Shown here in pieces: positions 21,023-34,105 of a DNA stretch of 64,000 nt; the first letter of the stretch is position 1, and each line of letters begins with the position of its first letter. Under the pieces are notes generated by a model, which ran no database searches, was not told the DNA's origin, and saw only the letters and a list, made by a program, of their open reading frames with translations. Source of the stretch: Chrysomallon squamiferum (lineage: Eukaryota > Mollusca > Gastropoda > Neomphalida > Peltospiridae); assembly GCA_012295275.1 (NCBI GenBank), contig CM022679.1, positions 26,553,350 to 26,617,349 of the forward strand, given 5' to 3'. A program made the translations under genes and the position numbers.

Positions 21023-23028
21023 AAAAGCTGCAGCCATATTTATCTTTGCTGACGTGGTCCCAATGACTGTAGATTATGTCTGCTCAAGTTGTGAATCACG
21101 GATTTTGAATGTTTTATTTTAATATTATCTAACTTTGTTATGAGCTGGGCAGGTCGCCTTGAACAATAGAAGTGTATCTTGAAAGTGTAGATAATTTTAG
21201 TTGTCCATTTATTCTTACCGCCAGAGGTTCACAACAAGCAGACGAAAAGTTGCAACCACAATTTGTAATAAAATATTCCAACACATGCTTTTCTTCCATC
21301 AAGCTGTGCGTAAATCGTGAAATGCATGTTTAAAGAACTGAATGTAAACTACATGTATTTTAATGTAAATTAATAAACTTTTTCTTCTGTGCAATAATAA
21401 ATAAAAGGTTATGCCAATCGATTAATAAAATAATAAAGATAAATTCGTCCCTACGATAACTACATCATTATCGGCATCAATAACACAAAATTATAGATCG
21501 TTCGTCTATGATACATACAGGTAGCATGGATCTTGGTCGCGTTTAACTTAAGTATTAAGTAACTTAATCAAAGTCGTAACTTAAAATAATTCATATGCAA
21601 ATTATTTGACAAGTATTCTCTTGAAAAAAAAGAAAGAAAGAATAAAAAATCAAAATAAAGGTTTGTTAATAATTTCAAATAACTGTAAAAAGTTTACAAG
21701 TAAAGTTTACCGTTTCGAAATCGTCAAATGATTGAAAAGAAAAATGTGCAAGCGACATTTTTTTCTGATACGTCACTTTATGACGTAGAGAAACCTTGCA
21801 CGATCTATTTTAAGAACATAAATAACAGTCTCCTAGAAAGACAAAAACAAAATAACTTTAATATGGATGGGAGTTTTTTTGTATAAATGAATATATTTTT
21901 AATATATTCTGTGATGTGATACTGGTATCTGTTATTCGTAAATCGATGCACGTTCATTAGTCGGAAGAACTTTGTCGCATTGTTATTCCATTATTATTTG
22001 ACGGTGTCCCATTCTTTGTAATGGTTTGAACAATAAAGTTTATTAGACGATTTCCAGTTTTGTTGCTTTGCTTGTATTTCTTCCATATTTAAACAGCTGC
22101 ATGTAATTTGAAACTGACGTCTTTTTAAGTTCTAATAAGTATTTATTTGTAAAATTTATTTTAAGTATACATGATCTTTTGATGGCTTTTCCTGCGTAGC
22201 TGCGTCAACGAGACGAACCAAATCAGGGAATAATACTAAAGGTATGTTAGTATTAATCAGTTATTAGTATAAGAATATCCAGGTCATATGTCATGGCTTC
22301 TGTGCATATTCAACGGCATTAAATGCACGTTAAAATTCAAGCAGAGTTACTGAAACGACTCTCGTTAAAAATAGCCGCGTAGTTACGTAGTAAAGCGAAC
22401 AACTGCATCGTCTAACGTAAGTACAATTTTCCTTATTTATTTGTATAAACGTATTTTATTAGTATTATTATGTCTGCGTTCCTGTCATAACGAACACTCC
22501 TTAATGGGAACTTACACACAAATACGCAAATAATTATTTCTTCTTTGTGCTCTTTCCCCCGAATTTGGCAGGGCATCTCTGCCTCTCCTTCCTCGCTGGT
22601 CTGATGCCCTTGCGTCTGCCAAAAAAACAACATTGGCGTTTCCACTCAATAGCGACAGTGTATCTGTATTAATTAATTAATTTATTTATTACATTATATT
22701 AAAACTATTGTTTTAAAACATGTGGTTTTGGACCAACCATTCCTGTAAACGTCACTATATCACTGCGCCTATAACGCAATAATGTGTCTGATGTCATATT
22801 ATTTATTTTTATTTTTTTATTTTTATTTTTTTCCTTTAACAGAATAACCTTTGACAAACAACATTTTGCATTATTTCAGTTAGCTGCCCCGAAGCTGCGA
22901 AGTATTACGACCTTGACCTTAACTTGCACAACGTAAACGTTTTCTGAGAGGGACAACAATTTCGCGATAGGCAAGTTTCTGATAAAAAAAAAAAAATAAG
23001 ATAAGATAAATATAGAAAAGAAAAGAAA

Positions 23029-23063
<35 letters not shown>

Positions 23064-25403
23064 TAATAACAATAATAAATAAATAAATATTCAAAATAAT
23101 TACTGGGTAAACAATTTATTTAAAAAAAAAAAAAAAATCTATTATATGGGTTTTATTACTATTATTATTATTAGTCTTATTCAGGAATATCTGGTGGAAC
23201 AAACTTGCTGCATAAATACTTTTAGTGTGGTTTGAAACACACACACATATACTATTACAGTTGTGCTTATAATGAACTATGTTAACAATAACCATATAAG
23301 TCTAAATTAATAATCATAGGAGTGCACAAACACTCCCATGACTACCCAAACACGTATGTGAAACTAAAATTCTGCTGGTGATTTTACTTGCTTTTCTTTC
23401 TGTATCTTCACATTTGACTGGCAGATTAATTCAATTCAAATTCTCATTTATATTTAAATTTAAATCACTCTTGAAATATAATGGATATCTAATGGATATC
23501 TAATAGATATCTAATGATGTTTGAATATTAATTATTATTTCTTTTTGTATCCATGAATGAATTAATTTATGTGTTAAATAGCTTTGCAGAAAGGCCTTAT
23601 TAAAATCTAGTTTATACAAAATTTAGCATATGGTTTAATCTTATTTCACATAATATGCTTGTGTGCGCAACTGAGTATTTAGAATAGCAGTATTCGTAAA
23701 ATATTATTTTGATACAGAATTCTTCCTAAACTTTCAAGCTACTAAAAAGAATGTTTATTGTCTTTGTAAGTTTGTTAAAAAAAAATTTAAAAAAATAAAA
23801 CAAAAGCAAAAAAAAAAAACCCAACAGAAACAGACAACAAAACAATCAAATTAAAAAAAATATTAAAACCTTTAAGACAATTTTTTTTTACTATAATATT
23901 TTAATTCAGATGTTTTAATTTGAAACACTGATAAGTTATTTCATAATATTTGTATTTATTTCATTCTTTTGAACATTATTAAAATACATTATAATAAGCT
24001 ATTTATAAAACTAACTTTTTCATCCTGGCATTGTAAAAAATTAAATAAATGCTTTTAGTGCCTATACAAGCATCTGAAATTAAGCAGTGCATGAATGAAA
24101 TATTTTTTATCTAGCTCTATGAAATGTTTAAAACTTTCTAATTGCAGAATATTTATATTGATTAGGATACTGTCACCATATTACTGTAGCATTTCACTAC
24201 AATGGAACTTTCCATAATTTTAAAATTATTTTTTAGTTTAAAATACACACACTTTCAAATACTCTCTCTCTCTGTGTGTCTCTCTCTCTCAAATATTTAT
24301 GTAAACAAATACTTCAAATGTTCACAACATAAAGCAATTTAAAAATAATTTGATGACAAATAATAATAATAACAATAATAAAGTAGTAGGAAACTGGAAA
24401 ATATAGTTTTATGTTTTTTAATTCTTTAATTTCAGCAAAACAATGTCACATTGATACTAGCTTTATCAGTTTTATATTTCATGAGGTTGCTGAAGAAACT
24501 AATGTCTAGCAGTAGATAACTGGGATGTTAACAGAAAAACATCTACAGCTAACAAACTGGCAGTTAGTGTAACTGAGAGATGACTTAACAATCCAACCAT
24601 GATTGAAACTGATGCCAAAGTTAAATATTATAAATATACCTATGAATTAAATAAGTTGTATATGTGCACTATTTATTTCTTTTTTAATCATAATTTAAAA
24701 AAAAAATTTTTTAATAAAAAAAAGTATTTTAAAATTGTTAATTCACCGTCCTCACGGTTAATTCCATCTGGTTAGTTAAATGCAATTTAAACATATTTTT
24801 AAAGCCATATTTGGGAGGTCATGTGCCAGCTGAAACAGGGATGTTTCTTTTTTGTCAACTGTTTCAAAATGATTACCTGACATCACAATTATAACAAGAT
24901 GCTTCAGCATAGGAATTTAAATATCAAATTCTTGATATTACTTGAAAAATAAACAATTAGCAATGAGTTTAAGGAGATCCATACACTACAATCTGAAATG
25001 AAAATGCATGTGACTTAGTAGAATGATGTTCTGGCGAAGAACCAACCACAGCCTTGGTCACTTGACCCAGTAAAAATAAACTTACCTACTGCTTGGTGTT
25101 ACTGGCTACTGGTATTTTGAAATCATCATTAATAGCTGCCATTCATTTAGTTTATTTTCATTCTTAACAGCATTCCTTCGTATTTTTTCTGACTGTTAGT
25201 TCAATATGTAAGCAAATGTAATATTTTGTTTTAAAAGCTTCTTTTTTTGTTCAGTTCAGATGATAAAAAGATATCAAATCTTCATCCTTTCTGATTTAAA
25301 GGGTATCTGTGTAATGTAATCATATAACTTAAATACATATATACTTTCAGCTCAATGCTTTCTTTCAGTTATTAACAACAATTTGCTGGCTAATATTATT
25401 AAA

Positions 25404-25440
<37 letters not shown>

Positions 25441-28400
25441 TAACCATAGTTACTAGAAATAAATCCTTATTATGCATACTCGGAAACTTATTAAATTATT
25501 ATTATTATTCTTTATCCTCAGCAATAAATAAAAATATAAATAAATAAATAAATTAACTAGAGCATGAATATGCATGGCCATCATTTCCTTGTTTGAAAAA
25601 AGTACAAAATACTAAGAGACTGGGGCTATGGAGAGCATTTAAAGATTTCTTCTGAAGTCTATCATAGTTTTGGGTTGTTCTTTTTACATTTCTGTGTAAA
25701 AAAGTGATGTTACAAACAACCTCCTTTCATTTCTTCTTTATTATCAACAAAGTCTGGTGTTCATGAAAAACTGCAATTATCTATATAAAATATATTTAAG
25801 CTGCAGGTAACCACCACAATAACAGGTGTCTCTTAAGAATGATATTAATGTAGGTAAGACAAAAACAACAGTTGGATTATTAAGTCAAGGCTGAATAATA
25901 GATATTTAGAAAGAGTACTGAAGTCTGCAGCAATTTAGGGAAAGCTTGCACAGGAATCTGCACAGGAATCGAGGCAGTTTTCAATTTTTATGATTATGAA
26001 ACAGATACACACTCGCAAGCAGAAAAAGCATGCTTTCCATTCAATCTTACTCTTAATTTCTTTCTGTCCTATGAAAATAAATAAAAAATATAAAATAAAA
26101 ATAATAATTACAATATACAGAATGTTTTTTTGTGGAGTTTTAAATAAATATGTTTAATGTAATAAAATTAACTGTTTTTTCTTTAAGAAGAATTAATAGT
26201 TGTACATAAAGTGATAAACTTCAGTTTCATTTTTATTGCTTCCAAATGCAATATGCTTTTAAATGTGTTTTTGTTTATATTTTTATTTTCGAAACATTTA
26301 AAATCTTTGTACAATACTGTTTGTATATGGTTAATCAATGATCTAGTAAAGTTTCAAGATTCCTGAAAATATCCAACTCTCCAATAAAAAATAGGCTTGT
26401 TTTTCCTCCACAAAAACTGTAGAGAGACTCGACTCCCAAATCAGGTCTTCAATTTAGACAATCCACATACATTTATTAAACATAATTCCAAGGTTCTTTT
26501 CATACAGCATGTTTTTTGTTTTTTGCTAACTTTTATTAACGTAAATCCTTATAATAACCATAACTTTTCTTTTTAAACACTTTCCTGTTCTATTACATGT
26601 TCTTTTGGGACATTTTTTTTTGTTTTCTTTTAAAGGTTTTCACTTCTCTTTTATTCTTCTAATCTCTACTTCAGTTCTAAAAACAACACTAAGAAACAAA
26701 AAAACAAAACATAATTAAATCGCCTGAATACGGCTACGTAACAAACCTCATCATCAGCCTGTCGTTTACTCTCGTCTATCGCCATCTGCAGTTTGATATC
26801 GTCACTCTTCTGTTTGCGCACTTCTTCCTCATGCTCTTCTTTACTCATCGCCAGCGCCAGCTGAAGCTGTAGTTCTTCCTCTCCGACAGAGGACGGCCGA
26901 GCATGCTCCAAGTCTGTGGACAGTCGACGGCCAGCCGAACTGCTTGCAGGAGACACTGCTAGGAAAAATAATAAACATAACAGATTGTTTTAAACGATCG
27001 AGAGAGAGGCAGAATGTCATTTAAATAAAATTAATTGTTTTAATTATGTATTTAGAAATGTTACTAGTGTTAATATTAAGTAAAATGAACACGTATGTAC
27101 AGAAATGACAAAAAAAAAAGAAAAAAAAAAAGAACACCCACTGAATACATCTCTATAGTTAATTAAAACAATTCAACTAATAAAACTAGGATAAAATTTA
27201 AACACATGTGCATACACTTATACAGACACACATACAAACTGGACATAATAAACAAACAAAAAAAAAAATTACCTAATTTTGAGTTAATTAAAAAGAGTAT
27301 CATTTTAAACATTAAACAGTTCAGACATTGTATTAAATATGCATTCTGACCTGTTACTAAATAAAACAGTGAACTAAAATATTCAATACACGATTGTAAA
27401 ATTTAAAAATTAACCCTTTTTATGTTTGTTAGTATTACTATTATATACACAGAATAAAATAAACAGTGAACCAATAATTAAAACAACTCCAAAGAGATAA
27501 AAATTAATAATTCAAACTCTACATCAAATATGCACTGAAACATATTACTACTTTAGGTCTTAATCACTTAATAATAATTTTCCTAATAATAATCATAATT
27601 CATATGCAGAGGTCAAACATAATTTTAAAAATGAAAGATTATAATAGTGTATTAAAATTTCTTCAGTATACATTTGGACATGTACACTTGTTAAAAATTA
27701 ATTCAAGTAAAGACAAACATACATACAAACATGTATATATACATTCACAAAGGTGTGACAACAACAAAAAATGAACCAACATATACAAACTCACTCAGCC
27801 CCAGTTAATGAATCATACAATACTGACAAAGACATTACAGAAATGAAAATTTGTAATATTTTACTGAACATATATTTTGTTATTATTCAAATTATAACAT
27901 ATAAACGTCACTCACACAATAGACACTCATAATAATACAAAATCACACTAAAAAGATTACAGGGTGAAACTCGGCCATTACAATAATAGAAAAATGTATA
28001 GTTCATTAGTAATACATCATGTTTCTAGCTTGATGTAATGATACCGACAGCAATGACGTAATGTGTTATGTAATCATCTATAATTATTTTATATGTCAAC
28101 AGAGAATCCGCTTTCACATGTACATCAATTAGATGTTTTAACAAACACACTAACTTGAAACTAATCGTGTGAATTCTCTCATGGACCACATTCAAGCAGA
28201 TTATGAGTTCTGCACTAACTGGCTTCATGTACCTACTTAACATTCAATCAATAAGTAATAATAAAGATACAACAGTCACAGACAGGCTTAAGGCTTACGA
28301 AACCACAGAAGCTGTCTGAAAGCTAGACATGACAGTTTATTTTGGAAAATATTAAGTGTCAAAAGTCTGTAGTTCTAAGAAGACCCTGGTTTTCATATCA

Positions 28401-30051
28401 GAAAAAAAAAAAAAATTATCATAAATATTTGATACTTTAATTTTTTTTTAATTTTTAAAGCAGAAGAAATATTTGAGGAAACTATTTTCTTTTCATAATC
28501 TGCATGTGATATACAGTTAATAATATAAAAATAAATAAAAAATATAAAAATCATCTTACAGTCTTCCGAAGGATCATGGTACGGCAGTGTGGGACTGCTT
28601 GTTCCAAAATGTGTCTGAAAAATACAAATACAAGAAATGAAAATGAATGTACAAATAAATAATTAAATTAAAAAGAAAAATTAAGAACTTCAAACTATAG
28701 TATTATCTTGGTAACAGATGTACAATGCAAATCAAAAATAAAAGCAAATGTCTAAAACATAAATAATAAAACAAATTAATTATCTGCATAAATCTATTTA
28801 TGTGTGCACTAGAACATGGACACACAGATACACATATGCAGATATTCAATGTACCATTCTCGATATTTATTGAAAATGATAATTAATATATAATGCTTGA
28901 TATACTAATATTAAATATATTAATTATTTTATTTATTAATATATTACTTCTTATAAGCGATGATTACTGTTAGACAAAATATTAAACAACTACAAATTAA
29001 GATTCAACTGTAATTTAATTCAGTTAAATAAGTACAGCATGAATTTAGAAAATGCACAACAAATTAATAAATTAATAATTTCAAACAAAATATTAGAATG
29101 TACTGAATGTTATATGTAACTAATTCATGATGATATATTAATTGCATTAATATAGATATATATGTTGCTGTTTTTGTTATTTATTGCATCATGCATAATT
29201 CTTATATAATATAAAATGAACAATGCTTATCATGCTGTTATGAAAAGAATGTATGTTATACAATTAGTTATTCAATACAAAATAAAAAATCCACAGAAAC
29301 CTAAATTTCTCTCAAACCAATGTCACTAAATACAAGTTAAGTAGAGAAATAATTCTCAACTAAACAAACAAATAATATTTCTCTACAAACTGGGTAAAGG
29401 GAAAGAGAGAACAAAAAAAAAAGAAAAAACTTTAAAGAATATATAAGATATTAAGCCCTAGAAAAATAAAGATTTTAGCTGTTCACAAATCTAAACATTT
29501 TTTAAAATACTAATAGACTATCATATTACCTAAACAATACTGTGTTTAATCAGTGTCATTTTCAGAACATTTTACATTACAAAACACAAACTGATTCTTA
29601 ACTGCATCCTAATGACAACATCAATAATAATAATTTAATACACTGTTAAATATATTTAAAAAAATGATCTCTCTTAAATTTTTGAGCATTACTTCGTTAA
29701 AAAGGTCTATTATAAAGTGATTGACAAAATGTTATCATTTAAAACAGGGTTTTTATTTCATAATTGTTAACTAAGTTAGTAAAATAATATAATTAAAACA
29801 AATAATTAGTAAGTGCACGCATTGATTCAGATTAGTGGTTTCAAGTATTTCAAACTGTTATGTAAATTTAAAAAGTAAAATTATATAAATATGTTCAACA
29901 TTTTACTTATTTCCAGTGACAATTAAAAATGTGGGGTTTTTTATTTTAATCCCACTAAAAACAAGTGTAGATACTTTATTATTTGTATAATAAATAACTA
30001 TGTGACTAGTGCTTTGCAATAAACAAGTCATCTATGACATCTAAAATATAG

Positions 30052-30087
<36 letters not shown>

Positions 30088-31964
30088 GAAAAAGAAAAAC
30101 CAATAAATAAAACAGATAACATCAATGAAACTTAATTTGAGAAACAAATAAAACTGACTGCAAATAAAATTATTTTTTTTATTACTAAAACCTACACTAG
30201 TTGTGTCAGCCGTCTCTGGTCCTGGGGATTTAATCTGGGGAAAAAGAAGAAATTTGTGATTTACATAAACATTATTTTACATTTAAACAACAATTTCAGT
30301 TCCTTCATCATTGTACATCAAAGAGATTTCAAGAAAAGACAGGGTCAGATGGTATAGTAAAGATGGTTTTATTTACGTTATCCTTTTGATCCATAGTAAT
30401 TATATGTATATATATATTTTTTTTAATTTATTTTGTATTTTGTTTTATAGTTAATGAAAGCACAAAAACAGCTGTAGTAGAATGGAAGAGGAGCATTACT
30501 AGGAACAAGTCAAAGATTCAGTGCATCTGTGTATATCCTTATATTGTTTGCTGTTCCAGACATATGTTTCAAAAACTTAATACATCAAAGAAGGAAAAGT
30601 ATCTTTGTTGTTTTGTTCATCATTAGAATAATTAAATACTGTCACAAGCAGGTTACAGCTTATAAAATGTGTTTCAGCTACATCTCATTATGTCAGTTCA
30701 TTTTTGAAAAGTAGCAGCTACAACAACAAATATATTATGTCAGTAGATTTTACAAGACTTAAGGGGAAAAAAGGATCTTATTTTCATATATTATATAATT
30801 ATAATATGTATTTAAACACACACACACACAAATACAATGCATTCATGTCTGTTACTAGTGTTAGTGACATTTAACTTGTATATATGCAAATGCACATACT
30901 CAAAACATGACAAATGCAGTTAAATATTTCATTTCAAGTTTTAACTTAATTCCCTAAGTCACAGTTAGTGAATTATAAAAATTTTCATTTCGCAGCTGTT
31001 AATCTTTCCTATTAAAGAAAATCACTCCTTCACATTATGTCCCTTTCACTAAGTTTCAGTATTTCCCATTCCTGATTTTGCTCTGTGAATGGCTCTTCTC
31101 ATATCAACGGTTATGTTACATATTTTTCTGTCATGTGATTCAAAGGCAAAGATGCATTTTCTGAGATATTTTGCCCTTAACTGACAAGAATAGCCTGCGA
31201 AATGGCAAGAATGTTTTCTCTTTTATTTTATTACCTGAATAATAAAATGCGTTGAGATAGTATTAAAAGTTTCTTACATTTTCCTGATGTGTTGGCATAA
31301 GACTATTATACATGCACAATGCAGTATAATAATAAATATTTGTAACCATACAACCAAGCACTTGAACAATTTTCTAAATAATTATTAATATGAATTAGTT
31401 GTAAAACATATATTGTATTGCATCACAGTCAAGGCATTTTTTTTTTTTTTAAATAACAACTATAATACTTACCCTTCCGTTACTACCTATGCCCATAGAA
31501 TTCTGTGCAAATCTTTCTTTAGCTTTCAGTGACTTTGCTCGTTCATTTTTTAATCTCTCGTCATCAGACAGCAGTGCAACAAGCTGCTTGGCTTTCTCTC
31601 TGACGTTCATTCCCTGATCCTTATTGTCCAGGTCTATGTACTGAAAACTAGTCAGTGTTTTGATTGCATGAAAGTTCTCCTTGCACTGCTGAGCAACTTT
31701 TTCACTACCTGTTTTAATAATGTAGTCCAGCACCATTAACGATTTGTACACATGACGCCAGTTTTTCCCGTCATCGTTTAACCTCTTCCACACCATCTGC
31801 ATTATTTCCGTGAACGCAACTACATTGTATGTGAGATCGGCAATCTCCGACATTAATGTGCTCGAGGGACCCCATGGGTCATTGGACGTTGCCTCTCGGA
31901 CTTTTACTTGAGCATCTGAATAGTTCTTAACAACATTTTTAAGTGTTCGGCGAATGGTTGGCAT
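16602..31964 (-). CDS. EPN: Epsin (ENTH-domain clathrin adaptor), eight exons
   Basis: Epsin binds PtdIns(4,5)P2, ubiquitinated cargo, AP-2, clathrin and EH proteins at endocytic pits, helping to bend membrane. Exons in coding order: 31964-31473, 30234-30196, 28614-28560, 26958-26747, 19796-19510, 18377-18138, 17898-17749 and 16801-16602 (TGA at 16602-16604). The first exon is the whole ENTH domain (164 residues from MPTIRRTLKN, with NDPWGPSS, GKNWRHVYK and KDQGMNVREKAKQLVALL). The fourth carries two ubiquitin-interacting motifs (around ELQLQLALAMSKEE and IKLQMAIDESKRQ). The fifth and sixth carry DPW/NPW AP-2 motifs. The seventh has the conserved epsin segment DFLGAHTGLVNLDELVS, which is clathrin-box-like. 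The last has three NPF motifs, ending GYNPFL. All phases fit except inside 19510-19796, which is one base out of frame (see findings). Expected length is about 557 residues if corrected by one base. The 39-nt second exon may be alternative. Confidence 0.94.
16851..16887 (+). repeat. (TG)n microsatellite
   Basis: Pure TG run in the last epsin intron, about 50 bp from the last exon. A second TG tract lies at about 17093-17118. Confidence 0.95.
16940..17060 (-). repeat. Repeat copies of the last epsin acceptor region
   Basis: The + strand segment tttcctgcgggttttgaaaa followed by aatattaatactcacaaatacac (16799-16845) recurs as tttcctgcagatttgaaaac followed by acactcacaaatac (about 17004-17058), and partially at 16940-16988. 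On the - strand the 17009-17011 copy gives a CTGCAG acceptor-like site. Confidence 0.65.
18299..18335 (-). repeat. EPN: In-frame Pro-Ala/Pro-Ser repeat inside epsin
   Basis: A 6-nt repeat (ggtgca/ggtgaa on the + strand) encodes alternating PSPAPAPAPA in the sixth epsin exon, between ANPWSSPQWGAS and the FDLLSS motif. It is a flexible linker likely to vary in length. Confidence 0.8.
19597..19635 (-). repeat. EPN: CAG/CAA run in the epsin DPW exon
   Basis: Seven CAG codons flanked by CAA read as 11 glutamines in the downstream frame, or as Ala/Thr in the upstream frame. It sits at the point where the exon's reading frame changes. Confidence 0.9.
21219..21299 (-). other. Candidate alternative first coding exon for epsin
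   Basis: On the - strand an ATG at 21299 opens 27 codons (MEEKHVLEYFITNCGCNFSS, then ACCEPLA) running into a strong GCG|GTAAGA donor at phase 0. The next downstream epsin exon (19796) accepts phase 0, so a spliced product would keep the DPW/NPF tail without ENTH and UIMs. It could be chance: a 27-codon open frame is short, and I recognise no homologue. Confidence 0.25.
21769..21787. promoter_or_regulatory. Inverted pair of CRE/ATF-like half sites
   Basis: TACGTCA, 5-nt spacer, TGACGTA: a perfect 7-bp inverted repeat in the CpG-retaining island, about 470 bp upstream of the candidate - strand exon at 21299. TGACG cores are bound by CREB/ATF bZIP proteins. Function here is inferred only. Confidence 0.35.
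22516..22615 (-). other. Exon-like segment of unknown gene inside the epsin intron
   Basis: On the - strand a T-rich ...TTTTTTTGGCAG acceptor at 22616-22620 precedes 100 bases of balanced composition, ending at a consensus GTAAGT donor. In one frame it reads as a basic C-terminus (RKGIRPARKERQRCPAKFGG, then KSTKKK and TAA at 22534-22536). In the frame following the epsin UIM exon it stays open for about 60 codons into the flank. I do not recognise either peptide. It could be an alternative epsin exon, the end of a nested gene, or a relic. Confidence 0.3.
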
Positions 31965-32046
31965 TGTGTTGTGAACCGGATTCAGTTGAAATGACCTGGA
32001 TCTCACAGGAATTTATCTCATATAAGCATAATATTTTTGAGGTCTT
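31965..32046 (-). other. EPN: Epsin 5' UTR part of the first coding exon
   Basis: A CTTTTGCAG acceptor on the - strand at 32047-32049 lies just upstream of the ENTH exon, so at least one non-coding exon precedes it. An in-frame upstream ATG exists (13 codons before MPTIRRTLKN), but the ENTH start at 31964 matches the family. Confidence 0.6.
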
Positions 32047-33299
32047 CTGCAAAAGGAATAGAAATACATTACTTATTTTAAATGACACATACATATATAT
32101 ATATATATATTCACACATTAACATACACTGACACACACTGATAGATCTAATGAAATATATAACTGAAACATGTGAACAATATTTTTAGTTACAACATACA
32201 ATTAAACCTAAATACTGACATAATGAATGGGTGAGATTCAACAATTTTAATCTTCTGTTTTTTAAATTATCTTTGTTTATTACAGTTTACAGTAATATTA
32301 AAACCAGAGAAGTATAATATAGTCAGAAAAATTTAATGTCTATCAAATATTAAAAATCAAACAAATCTATTTGTATGGTTTAGAATAATAATTTTTTGTG
32401 ATCTTGGTGAGTGACATTGAAGTTTGGTATGTTCATTTTATTCAAATTGAGTGGCAATTTTTAATTCAACAATTAAACATAATCATAAACACACAGGGTG
32501 TACTGATAATGACACTGAAATAAAATGGTTTTATAAACAATTAATAAAAAGTAATGTGTCTGTATTATAACAGGGTTCATGACAGAAACTAAGCTTTATG
32601 AATATTAAAATATGTAAATGGTGTATACTACTATCATTTGCTATAAGTATAAACTATAATAAAGTCTATATTAACTGAATACACCTTTTCTCATCAATAT
32701 AACTAACTGTATCATTATATGAATCGATTTCACAAAATCAGATTAACTTAATTTCTTAATCTGGACTTTTAACTATCAAATATTTACATTATTCTAATTA
32801 ATAAGTTGAAAAGAAATTGAACAGGACAAAATAACTCTTCTGATAATGAATTAAAAGTAGCAGGTAAATTTCAGGATAAATGTTACGCTATCATAACTAT
32901 CAAAAAAGATCAAAACACTGAAGAGACTATCATTCATTGTATCAAACATTTCTACTTCTAGTGATATGAAACACTGAAACAGGAAATATATATATATATT
33001 TAAAATAAACATATTTTATACCAAATAATTATATACTATTATAACAATTAAAACAAGAAGTCACCGACGCCAGTAAAATAATAAAAAAAGAAAGTTATCT
33101 AACATGTTCAAAATTGTTTGAACAAAATACGTAATTTTTACATACATTCTTTTATCCAGACCCCTGTCTTTGTTTAGTCTGGTATAAATTGTATACGTGT
33201 ATCACTCAAATAAAAATCCGCTTTAAATAGTTAACACGGTAGCTCCAAAATAAATGACTATAAAAAGAATAATGTCAAGATATTTTGATCGTATACACC

Positions 33300-33430
33300 A
33301 AAACCACTATGGTTTCCCCTTGTTTTCTGTCATCCAGAAATGGCGAATATCCACTTCCTGTGAGTAATTAATGGGAGGTGGACAGAACAGCCAATTACAT
33401 GTTTGATCTCAGAAAGTAGGCAAGCCTCTG
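33300..33430. promoter_or_regulatory. Candidate epsin promoter / first-exon region
   Basis: The segment contains AAATGGCGAAT (YY1-like) next to CCACTTCCTG (ETS-like on the - strand), in a locally less AT-rich, CpG-retaining stretch. ETS plus YY1 sites are common at TATA-less housekeeping promoters. Which gene it drives is inferred from position: epsin lies to the left, the receptor gene to the right. Confidence 0.3.
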
Positions 33431-33758
33431 AAATGAGTAAGCACAGACGAAAATGAACAGGCATTATTTCAGAAATAAAGTAAAGATCATTTCAGTGAGC
33501 ATTCATTAAACGTTTTAAACATCTACAATTCTACAAAATTCCACTATTATTATTATTTGTTTTTAATGTTTTACACATTTTTTTAATTATTATTATTATT
33601 ATATCAATATATGGCTAGGCGCTTGTAAAAAAAAAAATTCCATTTGACATAGTTATTTGCAGAAAACATTTCTTTCTTCTATATCTGCACCTCTTGAAGG
33701 TAGAGGTGTGACTGAGGTGTATTGTTTATTATTGCTTGTTGCCTTCCTACCCCCCCTC

Positions 33759-33759
<1 letters not shown>

Positions 33760-33811
<52 letters not shown>
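33760..33811 (+). repeat. (CT)n microsatellite
   Basis: Pure CT run followed by a short TG run, in the spacer between epsin and the receptor gene. Confidence 0.95.
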
Positions 33812-33823
<12 letters not shown>

Positions 33824-33849
33824 ATAAAAATAATTAATAAAGTAGATTT

Positions 33850-34060
33850 AATTCGTAATATTCATTAAACATCTCAAACAAACCTTGACTTCAAAATTAT
33901 TCTTGCATCTTTTAACACTGCACAACATTTAGATCTTCCTCCAGCGCACACGTTATTATGCACATTATTGGCCTCAGTGACCAATCAGTTTATTTTTTTA
34001 ACATAAATATACTAAAGAAGTATGTATTTTATCTGTTATATATTATGTAACAACAACAAC

Positions 34061-34105
<45 letters not shown>

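Larger units (their letters stand above)
19797..26746 (-). other. EPN: Large epsin intron with unexplained CpG-retaining island
   Basis: This 6.95-kb intron separates the UIM exon from the DPW exon. It is mostly AT-rich with AAT (19867-19913, 23031-23060, 25405-25438) and TA (20756-20779, 20983-21015) tracts. About 21.0-22.95 kb is richer in CpG and less AT-biased than the surroundings, like the promoter-proximal stretches near 33.1-33.5 kb and 49.0-49.4 kb. Candidate elements within it are listed separately. Confidence 0.6.

Noticed and set aside
31943-32136. Short open frames on both strands by the epsin start
   Set aside because: They cover the 5' UTR, intron and TA repeat upstream of ENTH. 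The conserved protein starts at 31964 on the - strand.
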